Of a stretch of 64,000 bases of DNA, positions 8,368 through 17,494 are shown piece by piece. Location: positions 62,001 through 126,000 of the forward strand of contig NZ_CP046252.1 in the NCBI RefSeq assembly GCF_009720145.1, given 5' to 3'. This DNA comes from Sphingobium sp. CAP-1. Its GTDB lineage: Bacteria > Pseudomonadota > Alphaproteobacteria > Sphingomonadales > Sphingomonadaceae. The notes below the pieces were generated by a model. That model ran no database searches. It was not told the DNA's origin and was given only the letters and a program-made list of their open reading frames with translations. The first letter of the stretch is position 1; each line of letters opens with the position of its first letter. Made by a program: the position numbers and the translations under genes.

Positions 8368-9170
8368 CACCAGTCCCCCGACGCGCCGCCGCCACCGAAG
8401 CTGCCGCCGCCCGAAAAGCCGCCGCCGCTGTCGCCGCTGCCGCCCCAGCTCGATCCGCCCCAGCCGCCATCGCTCGATCCCCAACCGGAATTGCCGGCGC
8501 CCGGACCCCAGATGATGATCGGCGCGCCGCCGCCACGCCGATAGCGGGAGCCGCCGCGCGCGCGCGACAGCAGCGGCAGGACGACGAAAAAGACGATGAA
8601 CAATATGATCCAGAAGGCGAGGATACCGCCGCCGCCATCATCCTGACGACGCACCTGTTCCTCCGCCTGCGCCGCGCGCTGTTTCGCCTGATCGGGCGGC
8701 AAAGCGAGCAGCGTCGTGATTTCGTCCACGCCGGCATTGATGCCGCCGGCCATGTCCCCTGCCTTGAAGCGCGGGGTGATGGCGGTGCGGACGATCTGCG
8801 AAGTCAGGGCGTCGGTCAGAACGCCCTCCAGCCCATAGCCGACCTCGATCCGTATCTTGCGCTCGGCCGGTGCGACGATCAGCAGTGCGCCATTGCTGTC
8901 CTTGTCGCCAATCCCCCAGGCGCGACCCAGCCGATAGCCATAGTCGGCAATGTCATAGCCTTGCAGGTCGGGGATGGTCGCGACCACCAGCGACCGGCCG
9001 CTCGCCTGTTTCTGCGCGATCAGTCTGGCGCTGAGCGCCTGCTCCTGCGCCGGATCGAGCAGGTTCGCCGCATCGACCACGCCCTTGTCGTCAAATTTGG
9101 GGAAGCTCTGCGCCCATGCCGCCGGCGCGAAGGCCAGCAGCACAAGGATCAGCAGCAGGCGACGCAGCAT
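8367..9170 (-). CDS. TPM-domain (YgcG-like) exported protein with Gly/Ser-rich tail
   Basis: The 267-residue product begins with a signal peptide (LLLILVLLAFAPAAWA) and a TPM domain at about residues 25-150 (VVDAANLLDPAQEQALSARL; GRSLVVATIPDLQGYDIADY; KIRIEVGYGLEGVLTDALTS). One membrane helix (AFWIILFIVFFVVLPLLS) follows, then a low-complexity Gly/Ser/Trp tail of about 70 residues. This is the usual architecture of YgcG-type proteins, which sit next to LemA in many bacteria. It follows lemA after 4 bases. Confidence 0.87.
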   Translation of the reverse strand: MLRRLLLILVLLAFAPAAWAQSFPKFDDKGVVDAANLLDPAQEQALSARLIAQKQASGRSLVVATIPDLQGYDIADYGYRLGRAWGIGDKDSNGALLIVAPAERKIRIEVGYGLEGVLTDALTSQIVRTAITPRFKAGDMAGGINAGVDEITTLLALPPDQAKQRAAQAEEQVRRQDDGGGGILAFWIILFIVFFVVLPLLSRARGGSRYRRGGGAPIIIWGPGAGNSGWGSSDGGWGGSSWGGSGDSGGGFSGGGSFGGGGASGDW

Positions 9171-9174
9171 CGGA

Positions 9175-9777
9175 TCAGTTGCCGAAATCGACCTTCGGCG
9201 CTTCTTCCGCGCCCGGTGTGGTCGCCTGGAACGGGGTCATGGGCTTGGCGCCATGGATCAGCTTCGCGCCGATCGCGTCGGGGAAGGTGCGGATGCGGGT
9301 GTTATAGGCCTGCACCGCGCCATTATAGTCGCGGATGGCGACGGCGATGCGGTTTTCCGTGCCTTCCAGTTGCGACTGGAGTTGGAGGAAATTCTCGTTG
9401 GTCTTGAGGTCGGGATAGGCCTCGACCGAGGCGAGCAGGCGGCCAAGCCCCTGGCTCAGTTGCGCCTGGGCGGCCTGGAACTGGGCGACCTTGGCGGGAT
9501 CGGACAGGTCGGTCGCGTTGATCTGCACCGATGTCGCTTTGGCGCGCGCTTCGGTCACGGCGGTCAGAGTGGCCTGTTCCTGCTTGCCCGCGGCTTTCAC
9601 CGTGGCGACGAGGTTGCCGGTCAGATTGGCGCGTCGTTGATATTGCGCCTGAACGTCGGCCCATTTGGCCTTCGCTTCTTCTTCGGCGGTCGGCACGCTG
9701 TTGATGCCGCAGGCGGACAGGGCGAGCGCCCCGAAGAGTGGCAGCAGAAAAGAAGAAAAGCGGCGCAGGCGCGTCAT
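9175..9777 (-). CDS. LemA-family lipoprotein
   Basis: Predicted lipoprotein of 200 residues: hydrophobic N-terminus ending in the lipobox LSAC, then a helical LemA domain (WADVQAQYQRRANLTGNLVATV; QFQAAQAQLSQGLGRLLASV; YPDLKTNENFLQLQSQLEGT; YNGAVQAYNTRIRTFP). LemA proteins form helical bundles; their job is not well defined. It heads the operon with two TPM genes and a Nudix gene, a combination seen widely with LemA. Confidence 0.92.
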   Translation of the reverse strand: MTRLRRFSSFLLPLFGALALSACGINSVPTAEEEAKAKWADVQAQYQRRANLTGNLVATVKAAGKQEQATLTAVTEARAKATSVQINATDLSDPAKVAQFQAAQAQLSQGLGRLLASVEAYPDLKTNENFLQLQSQLEGTENRIAVAIRDYNGAVQAYNTRIRTFPDAIGAKLIHGAKPMTPFQATTPGAEEAPKVDFGN

Positions 9778-9879
9778 GGAACATCCTCGGCTTTGTTTCG
9801 CTTAGCGAAATAGGACGTTGCCCGTCGCGGCGCAACGGGCCATCCTGATATTATCCTATCCAACAAAGGGGTTCCCGAC

Positions 9880-10317
9880 ATGGGGCTGATTTCCGAATTC
9901 AAGACTTTCATCAATCGGGGCAACGTCATGGACTTGGCGGTCGGCGTCATCATCGGCGGCGCTTTCGCCACCATCACCAAATCGCTGACCGACGATCTGA
10001 TCATGCCTGTGGTCGGCTATATTTTCGGTGGCGCGGACTTTTCCGGCTATTTCATTCGGCTGGGCGACCTCCCCGCCGGGTTCAAGGGCAATGCGGAAAG
10101 CTATACCGATCTGAAGGCGGCCGGGGTCGCCATGTTCGGCTGGGGCGAGTTTCTGACGGTCATGGTCAACTTCCTGATCCTGGCCTTCGTCATCTTCCTG
10201 CTGGTCAAGTCCGTGAACAAGCTGATGCCCAAGGAAGAGGCCGCACCGGCCGAACCTGCGGCGACGCCAGAGGAGGTCATGCTGCTGCGCGAAATCCGGG
10301 ATTCGCTAAAAAAATAA
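9880..10317 (+). CDS. mscL: Large-conductance mechanosensitive channel
   Basis: Inner-membrane safety valve that opens under hypo-osmotic shock. The 145-residue length fits MscL. The N-terminus EFKTFINRGNVMDLAVGVII is diagnostic, TM1 continues through IGGAFATITKSLTDDLIMP, the periplasmic loop is short, and TM2 is FLTVMVNFLILAFVIFLLVK followed by a charged cytoplasmic helix. Monocistronic as far as can be seen. Confidence 0.97.
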   Translation: MGLISEFKTFINRGNVMDLAVGVIIGGAFATITKSLTDDLIMPVVGYIFGGADFSGYFIRLGDLPAGFKGNAESYTDLKAAGVAMFGWGEFLTVMVNFLILAFVIFLLVKSVNKLMPKEEAAPAEPAATPEEVMLLREIRDSLKK

Positions 10318-10459
10318 TCGCTTATGCGACGAAACGAGCCTGCTGCCGGAACCATGGGAGGCGCGGCCGGTTGATCGGCGTCAGGGTTGGGGTTGGCGTA
10401 ATGCCGCCTGCACCCATCCGGTCGACGTTAGCCCCAATGGGCGCAACAGGAGAAATATC

Positions 10460-10729
10460 TTGAAAACCTTCGTCTCTATCCTTGGCCTGGCCAGCATGGT
10501 CGCGCTTGCCGCGTGCGATTCCAAGCAGGAGAATAAGGTCGAGAATGCGTATGAGAATCAGGCGGACGCGCTCGATAACCAGGCCGACAATATGGAGGCG
10601 CTGGCCGATAATCTGAGCGGCAATGCGGAAAATGCGGCCGAAAACGCTGCCGACGCGCTGGAGAACAAGGCCGACGCCACGCGTGAAGCCGGTGAGGCGG
10701 CCAAGGATGCCGTCGAGAAGCATCAATAA
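10460..10729 (+). CDS. Small Asn/Ala-rich lipoprotein
   Basis: An 89-residue protein starting at TTG, preceded by CAGGAGA at good spacing. The signal peptide ends in the lipobox LAAC; the mature part is a repetitive, Asn/Asp/Ala-rich helix with heptad-like NQADxxxxxADN units (AYENQADALDNQADNMEALA), probably a coiled coil. No specific function recognised; it resembles small envelope lipoproteins that coat or space the outer membrane. A terminator follows 27 bases after the stop. Confidence 0.75.
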   Translation: MKTFVSILGLASMVALAACDSKQENKVENAYENQADALDNQADNMEALADNLSGNAENAAENAADALENKADATREAGEAAKDAVEKHQ

Positions 10730-10755
10730 GGGCAGGGCGTTCGAGCCAGCCTGAC

Positions 10756-10790
10756 AAAGGGCGTCGCGACCGGGTCGCGGCGCCCTTTTT
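10756..10790 (+). terminator. Rho-independent terminator after the small lipoprotein gene
   Basis: A GC-rich hairpin with arms GGGCGTCGCGAC and GTCGCGGCGCCC (one G-T pair) is followed by five T residues. Confidence 0.8.
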
Positions 10791-10869
10791 CGCTTCATCG
10801 CGCCTTTAACGGCCCCTTAACCACGCCCCGCCATGGTGTTCGTGCGCGCATCCGTGGGGCCGGCAGGGA

Positions 10870-13236
10870 ATGGACGAACTACTTCAGGAATTCATATCCG
10901 AGACGCAGGAGACGCTGGAGGCGCTCGCAGGCGAAGTCATCGCCTGGGAAGCCGATCCGGGCGACCGCGACCGGCTGGATGCGATATTCCGCTTTTTCCA
11001 CACGGTGAAGGGCAGTTGCGGCTTCCTCAACCTGCCCCGTTTCGAACGGCTGAGCCATGCCGCCGAAGATGTGCTGTCGGAGATTCGCGCCGGCACTCGT
11101 GCGGCCGATCCCGCCACGGTCAGCGCGGTACTGGGCATCATGGATCGGATCGGCGAACTGGCCGAAGCTGTGGCCATCGGCGCGGCGCTGCCGAACGAGA
11201 ATGACGATTTCCTGATCGGCGCCTTGCGCGCGCTGCCTGATGAGGCGGAGCCTGATGCCAGGGTAGCGGCGGCACCCGCCGCTGCCGCGCGGCAGGGCGC
11301 ACAGTCCGGTCCGCGCACGATTCGCCTGCCGCTCAGCCTGATCGACCAGTTGATGAACGGCGTGTCGGACATGGTGCTGGCACGCAATGAATTGTCGCGC
11401 AAGCTGCGCGAGCGCACCGCCGATCCCGAACTGGACAATGTGTTCGAGCGGCTGTCGACCTGTGTCGCCGACATGCGCGACGTGATTTCCAAGACGCGGA
11501 TGCAGCGGGTCGATCGCCTGTTCGCGGCGATCCCGCGCATGGTGCGCGATCTGGGCCGCGAACTGGGCAAGCGCATCGACCTGACGCTGGAGGGCGGCGA
11601 TGTCGAAATGGACCGCGAGATGGTGGAGATGGTCGTCGACCCGCTCACCCATATCGTGCGCAACAGCATCGACCACGGCATCGAGACGCCGATCAAGCGT
11701 CGCGCCGCCGGCAAGCCGGAGGCCGGCAGCCTGCGGGTGGAGGCGCGCCAGTCGGGCAATCAGATCGTCATCGTCATCACCGATGATGGCGCGGGCATCG
11801 ATACGGCGCGACTGGTCGAAAAATCGATCGCGGCCGGTCGGCTGACCCCGGATGCCGCCGCGCGCATGAGCGAGCAGGACAAGCTCGACCTGATCTTTCA
11901 GGCGGGGCTTTCGACCGCCAACCAGGTGACGGCGATTTCCGGCCGCGGCGTTGGCATGGACGTGGTGCGCGCCAATGTGGAACGGATCGGCGGCGTCATC
12001 GCGCTCGATAATCATCTCGGACGCGGTCTTACCATCACGTTGCGCGTGCCGCTGACGCTCACCATCATTCCGGGCCTCATCATCCGCGCAGGGGGGCAGC
12101 ATTTCGCGATTCCGCGCGCGGCGGTGGTCGAAATCCTGCATGACAATAATGAAACGCTCCAGATCAGCGATGTGGGCGGCGCGAAGATCGCCACCATTCG
12201 CGCGGTGCGTCATTCCATGATCGATCTGGAGGACGTGCTGGGCATGGAAAAGCCGGTCCAGTCGGGTCCGCGCGCGATCATGGTGGTTCGCTCGGCGACC
12301 GGCGTGCCTTATGCCATGGGCGTGTCGGCGGTCGACAATCATGAGGAACTGGTGATCCGGCCCGCCTCGCCGCTGGTGATGGCGACGGGCGTCTATGCGG
12401 GCATGACCCTGCCCGACAATGGTATGCCGATGCTGCTGCTGGATGCCGCCGGCCTTGCCAATGCGGCACGCCTGCCCAACATCATCGACGATCGCGCGGC
12501 GCGGCAGCAGGAAGAAGCCGCCGACGCGCAGACCGGCGTGGAAATGGTCGCGGCGCTGCGCTTCGAGGAATTGTCGGGTGAACGGCGGCTGCTCAAATTG
12601 TCGCTGATCGAGCGGGTCGAGGATGTCGATGCGCGCCTGTTCGGGCGATCGGGTGGCCGCGCCTTCGTGCGGCTCGACGGTCGGCTGGTGCCTGTCGCCA
12701 ATGGCCTGTCGCAGTTCGATGGCGCCAAGATATCGGCGCTGCGCTTGCGCGACGACCGGCGCGAGGCCTGCTATCCGGTCGCTGCCGTGCTGGACATTGT
12801 CGAAATGCCTGCCGTTCCCGACATGGTCGCGATGCATGGTCTGTTGAGCGGGGTCGCGGTGATCGACGGCGAGCATCTGGAGGTCATCAACCCTTTCGCC
12901 CTGTTCGCTGCTCTGCCCGAAGAAAGTCTGGCGGAACGGCCACGCGGTCGTTGCCTGCTGGCCGATGCCGAAGATGGCTGGACCCGCGAGATATTGGCGC
13001 CGCTGTTGCGGCAGGCGGGGCATGATGTCGTGCTGGGCCTGCCCGGCGATGCGGCCGTCGATCCCGGCGATGTGGTGCTGTGCAGCGGCGACGATATGGC
13101 GCAGGCAGCGGAAATCATGGGATGCCGGGTGGTGCATTTGCGCGCTTCGCCGCGTCCGGTGGGGCCGCAGGATGGCAGCATTTATCGCTACGATCAGGAT
13201 GCGTTGATGGCGGCGATCGCCGGACGGCGGGCATAG
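10870..13236 (+). CDS. cheA: Chemotaxis histidine kinase CheA with extended C-terminus
   Basis: Histidine kinase that phosphorylates CheY and CheB in response to receptor arrays. Of 788 residues, 1-105 form the Hpt domain with His44 in FFHTVKGSCGF; no P2 domain is evident in the Ala-rich linker; the dimerisation segment starts near 150; the ATPase domain spans about 215-400 with NSIDHGIE (264), DDGAGID (304) and GRGVGMDV (357); a CheW-like P5 domain follows to about 530. Unusual is the rest: a second CheW-like segment (about 550-680) and a receiver-like tail (691-788) that begins LLADAEDG but has VVLCSGDDM where the phospho-acceptor Asp should be. First gene of cheA-W-Y-B-R. Confidence 0.93.
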   Translation: MDELLQEFISETQETLEALAGEVIAWEADPGDRDRLDAIFRFFHTVKGSCGFLNLPRFERLSHAAEDVLSEIRAGTRAADPATVSAVLGIMDRIGELAEAVAIGAALPNENDDFLIGALRALPDEAEPDARVAAAPAAAARQGAQSGPRTIRLPLSLIDQLMNGVSDMVLARNELSRKLRERTADPELDNVFERLSTCVADMRDVISKTRMQRVDRLFAAIPRMVRDLGRELGKRIDLTLEGGDVEMDREMVEMVVDPLTHIVRNSIDHGIETPIKRRAAGKPEAGSLRVEARQSGNQIVIVITDDGAGIDTARLVEKSIAAGRLTPDAAARMSEQDKLDLIFQAGLSTANQVTAISGRGVGMDVVRANVERIGGVIALDNHLGRGLTITLRVPLTLTIIPGLIIRAGGQHFAIPRAAVVEILHDNNETLQISDVGGAKIATIRAVRHSMIDLEDVLGMEKPVQSGPRAIMVVRSATGVPYAMGVSAVDNHEELVIRPASPLVMATGVYAGMTLPDNGMPMLLLDAAGLANAARLPNIIDDRAARQQEEAADAQTGVEMVAALRFEELSGERRLLKLSLIERVEDVDARLFGRSGGRAFVRLDGRLVPVANGLSQFDGAKISALRLRDDRREACYPVAAVLDIVEMPAVPDMVAMHGLLSGVAVIDGEHLEVINPFALFAALPEESLAERPRGRCLLADAEDGWTREILAPLLRQAGHDVVLGLPGDAAVDPGDVVLCSGDDMAQAAEIMGCRVVHLRASPRPVGPQDGSIYRYDQDALMAAIAGRRA

Positions 13237-13244
13237 GGAGCGCG

Positions 13245-13685
13245 ATGATGGATCAGCTATATCTTCTCGCCACCCTGGCCGGAACCCGGATCGCGGTCGA
13301 CGCGCGCGAGGTGGAGGCAGTGGTTCGCCTGACCGACATTTCCCCCGTGCCGGGCATGGGCGCGCATGTTGCGGGTCTGTCCGCCTTGCGCAGCCGGGTG
13401 TTGACGATCATCGATGTCGCCGCCCTGATACGGGGTCAGCGCACGCCGACGGCGCAACGCAGTCTGGCGATCATCTCCAATATCAGCGGCCACAGCTACG
13501 GCCTGATGGTCGATACTGTGTCTGACATCTGCCGGGTGCCCGAAGGCGAATTGCCGCTGCGGGGGCAACTCGATCCGGCCTGGGCCGCCTATGCCCGCGC
13601 CATCGTCGAACATGAGGGCCATCCCTGGCTGCTGGTGTCGCTCGCCGCTTTCATCGAGGGAGGCGCGGCGGCGCAAGCGGCCTGA
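13245..13685 (+). CDS. cheW: Chemotaxis coupling protein CheW
   Basis: Adaptor linking receptors to CheA, 146 residues, a single CheW domain: LYLLATLAGTRIAVDAREVEAV, then SALRSRVLTIIDVAALI, SYGLMVDTVSDICRVP. GGGAG precedes the start; either of two adjacent ATGs (13245 or 13248) fits, the second having the better spacing. It begins 8 bases after the cheA stop. A longer frame upstream runs inside cheA and is not used. Confidence 0.9.
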   Translation: MMDQLYLLATLAGTRIAVDAREVEAVVRLTDISPVPGMGAHVAGLSALRSRVLTIIDVAALIRGQRTPTAQRSLAIISNISGHSYGLMVDTVSDICRVPEGELPLRGQLDPAWAAYARAIVEHEGHPWLLVSLAAFIEGGAAAQAA

Positions 13686-13770
13686 AAACTCTGCTTCGCC
13701 TGTTTACCAAATACTTGGCTTTGCCGGTTAAGCCCGTCGCAACGGGACGCAAAAACCTAAGGGACGCTTC

Positions 13771-14136
13771 ATGAAAAACTGTCTGGTCGTCGACGATAGC
13801 AAGGTTATTCGCAAGGTGGCGCGTCACATACTCGAATCGCTGGACCTGACGGTCAGCGAGGCGGTGGACGGGCGCGATGCGTTGACCCAATGCGAAGCCT
13901 CCCCGCCAGACGTGGTGCTGCTCGACTGGAACATGCCGGTCATGAGCGGGATGGAATTTCTCCAGGCGCTGTCCAGCGCCAGGATGGCCGCGCGGCCCAA
14001 GATCATCTTCTGCACCACCGAAAATGGCATCAGCCATATCAAGGCGGCGGTCGAGGCGGGGGCCGACGAATATGTGATGAAGCCGTTCGACCGGGAAACG
14101 CTGGAAAGCAAGCTGGCGATCGTCGGGGTGATCTAG
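13771..14136 (+). CDS. cheY: Chemotaxis response regulator CheY
   Basis: Single-domain receiver of 121 residues that carries the signal from CheA to the flagellar motor. It has the acidic pair in VVDDS, the phospho-acceptor Asp in LLDWNMPVMSG, the Thr in CTTENG and the Lys in MKPFD. No output domain. It sits between cheW and cheB with its own 85-base leader; no flagellar genes are in the window. Confidence 0.93.
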   Translation: MKNCLVVDDSKVIRKVARHILESLDLTVSEAVDGRDALTQCEASPPDVVLLDWNMPVMSGMEFLQALSSARMAARPKIIFCTTENGISHIKAAVEAGADEYVMKPFDRETLESKLAIVGVI

Positions 14137-14191
14137 CAGCCGATCCCTCGTTGCCGTCCCTTCCCTTCGATATTCCGCGTAGAAAGCCTGC

Positions 14192-15277
14192 ATGATGAAC
14201 GCCATGGTGCCGATCATGACCAGCCAGAGGAGCGAAAATCGCACGCTCCGCACGCTGGTTGTCGACGATTCGGTCGTCGTTCGGACCGTGATCGAGCGTA
14301 TCCTGAATGCCGATCCGGGCTTCACTGTGGTCCACAAGACCAACAGCGCCGAACATGCACTGAGCTATCTTGCCGATCATGCCGTTGATCTCGTGTTGCT
14401 CGACATCGAACTGCCGGGGCAGAGCGGGCTGGCCGCCTTGCCGCAGATCCTGCGCGCCAACCCCCTGGTCAAGGTGGCGATCCTGTCGGGCAAATGCGAG
14501 GAAGGCAGCGCTGCCGCGGTCGAGGCGCTGGCGCTGGGCGCCAGCGATATCCTCTCCAAGCCCGGTAGCGGCAGCTTTGGCGAACAATTTCCGCAGGCAT
14601 TGATCGGACGGCTCAACCGGTTGTTCGGGGATCGTCCCGCGACGCCGCTCCTGCCGCGCGCGTCGGCGCAGGTTACGGTCGAACCCGCGACCGCGCCGCT
14701 TGCCTGTCTTGGTGTGGGCGCTTCGACCGGCGGTATCCATGCCCTGGGCCAATTGTTCCAGGGATTGACCGCGCCGTTGGGTGTGCCGGTGCTGCTGACC
14801 CAGCATTTGCCGGCCAGTTTCACCGTCTATTTCGCGCAGCAGCTTGCACGCATGACCAGCCTGCGGGTGAAAGTCGCTGAAACCGGCGACCTGCTGGTGC
14901 CCGATACCGTCTTTGTCGCGCCGGGCGACGCCAATCTCCAGCTCCGCCGGGGACTGCATGGCCGCGTGACGATCATGCTCGACCCGGAACGCACGCCGGC
15001 TGGCAATCTGCCGGGCGTCGATCCGATGTTCGCCAGCATGGCGGAAATTTACGGGGCAGGGGCGGCAGGTATCGTGCTGACCGGCATGGGGCGCGATGGC
15101 ACGATGGGCGCGCGCGACATCGTTGCGGCCGGCGGCTGGATCGTGGCGCAGGATGAGGCGAGCAGTGTCGTATGGGGGATGCCGGGATCGGTCGCGGGCG
15201 CGGGTTTGACCTGCGCGATCATGGAGCCGCTGGGGATCATGCCCTTCGTCACCCGTCGCGGTCAGGTGGCGCTATGA
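14192..15277 (+). CDS. cheB: Protein-glutamate methylesterase CheB
   Basis: Removes methyl groups from chemoreceptors for adaptation. The 361 residues comprise a receiver domain (VVDDSVVVR; acceptor Asp in LLLDIELPG) and a C-terminal methylesterase domain with the catalytic Ser in GASTGG, His in QHLPASF and Asp in GMGRDG. The stop overlaps the cheR start (ATGA), pairing esterase and transferase in one operon. The N-terminus has several Met options (14192, 14204, 14216). Confidence 0.95.
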   Translation: MMNAMVPIMTSQRSENRTLRTLVVDDSVVVRTVIERILNADPGFTVVHKTNSAEHALSYLADHAVDLVLLDIELPGQSGLAALPQILRANPLVKVAILSGKCEEGSAAAVEALALGASDILSKPGSGSFGEQFPQALIGRLNRLFGDRPATPLLPRASAQVTVEPATAPLACLGVGASTGGIHALGQLFQGLTAPLGVPVLLTQHLPASFTVYFAQQLARMTSLRVKVAETGDLLVPDTVFVAPGDANLQLRRGLHGRVTIMLDPERTPAGNLPGVDPMFASMAEIYGAGAAGIVLTGMGRDGTMGARDIVAAGGWIVAQDEASSVVWGMPGSVAGAGLTCAIMEPLGIMPFVTRRGQVAL

Positions 15278-16149
15278 TGGCGCCCGTTGCACCCGGTGGG
15301 CTTCAGGGTGCGGCGCGTATCCTGTCGGGGCTGCTGGAAGCCCGCACCGGACAGGTGTTGTCGGAAGGCCGCGCCTGGCGAATGGAAACCGCGCTGCGTC
15401 CGGTGATGCGCGCGCATGATCTGCGCGACATAGATGATCTGGCGGCGCAGGTGCTGCGCAAGCGCCACTCCCCGCTGGAAGAGGATGTGGTCAACGCTCT
15501 GCTCAACAATGAGAGCAGCTTTTTCCGCGACCTCCAGATTTTCGACATGATCCATCGCCAGATCCTGCCCTATATTCACGCGGAAAGGCAGGACCGGACG
15601 CTGCGCATCTGGAGTGCGGGCTGTTCGACCGGCCAGGAAGCCTATTCGCTGGCGATTCGCCTGCGCAATGACGCGGCGCGCTGGCAGGGTTGGCGGATCG
15701 AGATTTTGGCGACCGACATTTCCACCGCCGCGATCGAACAGGCGCGCGCCGGCGTCTTTTCGCAGATGGACGTGCAGCGCGGACTGGCCGTGGGCGACCT
15801 CATCAAATGGTTCGAACCGCATGGGGAGGACTGGCGGGCAAGCGCCGACCTGCGGCGCATGATCGATTTTCGGCAGGACAATCTGTTTGAAGCGCAGGCG
15901 CCGCATGGCGAATATGATCTGATCCTGTGCCGCAACGTGCTGCTCTATTTCAATGCGGAGCGGCGCCACACGGTACTTCGCCTGCTGGCAAACCATAGTC
16001 ACGCCCACAGCGTGCTGCTGTTGGGCGCCGGTGAAACCGTGATCGGGCAGGGCGAGGAATTCATGTCCCATCCCGAATTTCGGGGCGGTTATGCCCGCAA
16101 GACGACCTTGCCCGATTGTACCGGTGGGCCGATGCGCCGGGCGGGCTGA
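15274..16149 (+). CDS. cheR: Chemoreceptor glutamate methyltransferase CheR
   Basis: S-adenosylmethionine-dependent methylation of chemoreceptor glutamates, opposing CheB. The 291-residue product has an N-terminal helical CheR domain (NNESSFFRD) and the methyltransferase domain with WSAGCSTGQEAYSLA, LATDIS and CRNVLLYF. The start overlaps the cheB stop; a longer frame exists inside cheB but lacks family sequence. Last che gene of the cluster. Confidence 0.94.
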   Translation: MMAPVAPGGLQGAARILSGLLEARTGQVLSEGRAWRMETALRPVMRAHDLRDIDDLAAQVLRKRHSPLEEDVVNALLNNESSFFRDLQIFDMIHRQILPYIHAERQDRTLRIWSAGCSTGQEAYSLAIRLRNDAARWQGWRIEILATDISTAAIEQARAGVFSQMDVQRGLAVGDLIKWFEPHGEDWRASADLRRMIDFRQDNLFEAQAPHGEYDLILCRNVLLYFNAERRHTVLRLLANHSHAHSVLLLGAGETVIGQGEEFMSHPEFRGGYARKTTLPDCTGGPMRRAG

Positions 16150-16288
16150 CGTCGAAACTGTCCGTCAGCTATTAACCCTGCTTGATTGCTGCGCCGCTCT
16201 CAGTCATTGTCGCGAAACAGGCCGCCGCCAGGCGCGGTGGGCCGGAAGGGCGCGATGATAGAAATGCTGTGGTGACAGGCCTTTCCCG

Positions 16289-16987
16289 ATGACCGACATT
16301 CCGATGATCGAAACGCCGTCGCCCAATTTCGACGAGCGCAACCTGCCCATCAGTCTCTTGGTCCTGCACTATACCGGGATGCCCGATGCGGCGAGTGCCA
16401 TCAACTGGCTGGCTAACCCGGAATCCAGGGTGTCCGCCCATTATGTCGTGACAGAGGACGGGCAGATCATCCATATGGTCGATGAGGCCAAGCGCGCCTG
16501 GCACGCCGGCCGGTCGCACTGGCGCGGCATCGACGACATTAATTCCGCCAGCATCGGCATAGAGATCGTCAATCCGGGACATGAATGGGGCTATCGCCCC
16601 TTTCCCGAAACCCAGATGGGATCGCTGATCCCGCTGGTCCATGACATCGTGCAGCGGCACCGGATTACGCGCGGCAATATCGTTGGCCACAGCGATATTG
16701 CCCCGGCGCGCAAGCAAGACCCCGGCGAACTGTTTCCCTGGGGGCAGCTTGCCCGGCTGCGCCTGGCGCTGCCGCGGCCGACGAAGAATTTGATGGACCC
16801 GCACTGGACCGATGGCGGCTTCATGCTGGCACTCGAACGCTTCGGCTATGACATTGCCGAGCCGCAGGCGGCGGTCGTCGCCTTTCAGCGGCGCTTCCGC
16901 CCTGAACTGATCGACGGGGTGATTGACGGGGAATGTCGCGCCATCCTGCTGGCCTTGTTGTTGCCCAAGCCCAGAGGGGATGACTAA
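16289..16987 (+). CDS. N-acetylmuramoyl-L-alanine amidase (AmiD-like)
   Basis: Zinc amidase that cleaves muramyl-peptide bonds, probably for peptidoglycan recycling. The 232-residue product has an Amidase_2 domain with metal-binding His in VLHYTG and HSDIAPARKQDPG and the substrate loop WHAGRSHWRG; residues 170-225 form a short peptidoglycan-binding helix bundle (FMLALERFGYDI; AVVAFQRRFRPELIDG). No signal peptide is visible, so it may act in the cytoplasm on recycled fragments, as AmpD does, although AmiD itself is a lipoprotein. Confidence 0.9.
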   Translation: MTDIPMIETPSPNFDERNLPISLLVLHYTGMPDAASAINWLANPESRVSAHYVVTEDGQIIHMVDEAKRAWHAGRSHWRGIDDINSASIGIEIVNPGHEWGYRPFPETQMGSLIPLVHDIVQRHRITRGNIVGHSDIAPARKQDPGELFPWGQLARLRLALPRPTKNLMDPHWTDGGFMLALERFGYDIAEPQAAVVAFQRRFRPELIDGVIDGECRAILLALLLPKPRGDD

Positions 16988-17017
16988 ATGCGCGAATCGG
17001 TCTAAAGGCGCGTTTCG

Positions 17018-17427
17018 CCAGAGGGCCGGGCGGCCGCGGCGTGGCGGGTAACTTCCACGGCGAGGAAAGTCCGGGCTCCACGAAATGACGGTGCCGGCTA
17101 ACGGCCGGCTGGAGTGATCCAAGGGACAGTGCAACAGAAAGCAGGTCGCTACAGCTTCGGCTAAGCGAAATTGAAAGGGTGCGGTAAGAGCGCACCGCGT
17201 CTGCGGCAACGCAAGGCGGCACGGTAAACCCCACCGGGAGCAAGACCGAATAGGGGCGGCGCGCAGGCGGTTCGAAAGAGCCGGGCTGCTAGGCTGATTT
17301 CGGCTGAGACCGTCCGGGTTGGTTGCTTGAGGGCCGGAGCAATCCGGCCCCTAGAGGAATGGTCGCCCATCCCCGCCAGATCTTCGGGTTTGCGGGGGGG
17401 ACAGAACCCGGCTTACAGGCTCTCTGG
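17018..17427 (+). ncRNA. rnpB: RNase P RNA, bacterial class A
   Basis: Catalytic RNA of RNase P, which makes tRNA 5' ends. The conserved blocks occur in order: GAGGAAAGTCCGGGCTCC (P4/J region), ACAGAAAGCAGGTC, GGTAAGAGCGCACCG, GGTAAACCCCACC, AGCAAGACCGAATAGG, and AGAACCCGGCTTACAGG at the 3' end. The ends were set by helix P1: CGCCAGAG near 17016-17023 pairs with CTCTGGCG at 17422-17429. Open frames crossing this stretch on both strands are not genes. Confidence 0.96.
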
Positions 17428-17494
17428 CGAATTTTCCCGCTTGCTGCGGTGCGGCGGGGTGGCGTTTCCGTCGCGAAATCCCTACTCTGGCGGG

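Noticed and set aside
10879..13137. A 752-codon open frame antisense to cheA
   Set aside because: It is a by-product of high GC at third codon positions; the translation is His/Arg/Gln-rich with no domain, while the plus strand encodes complete CheA motifs.
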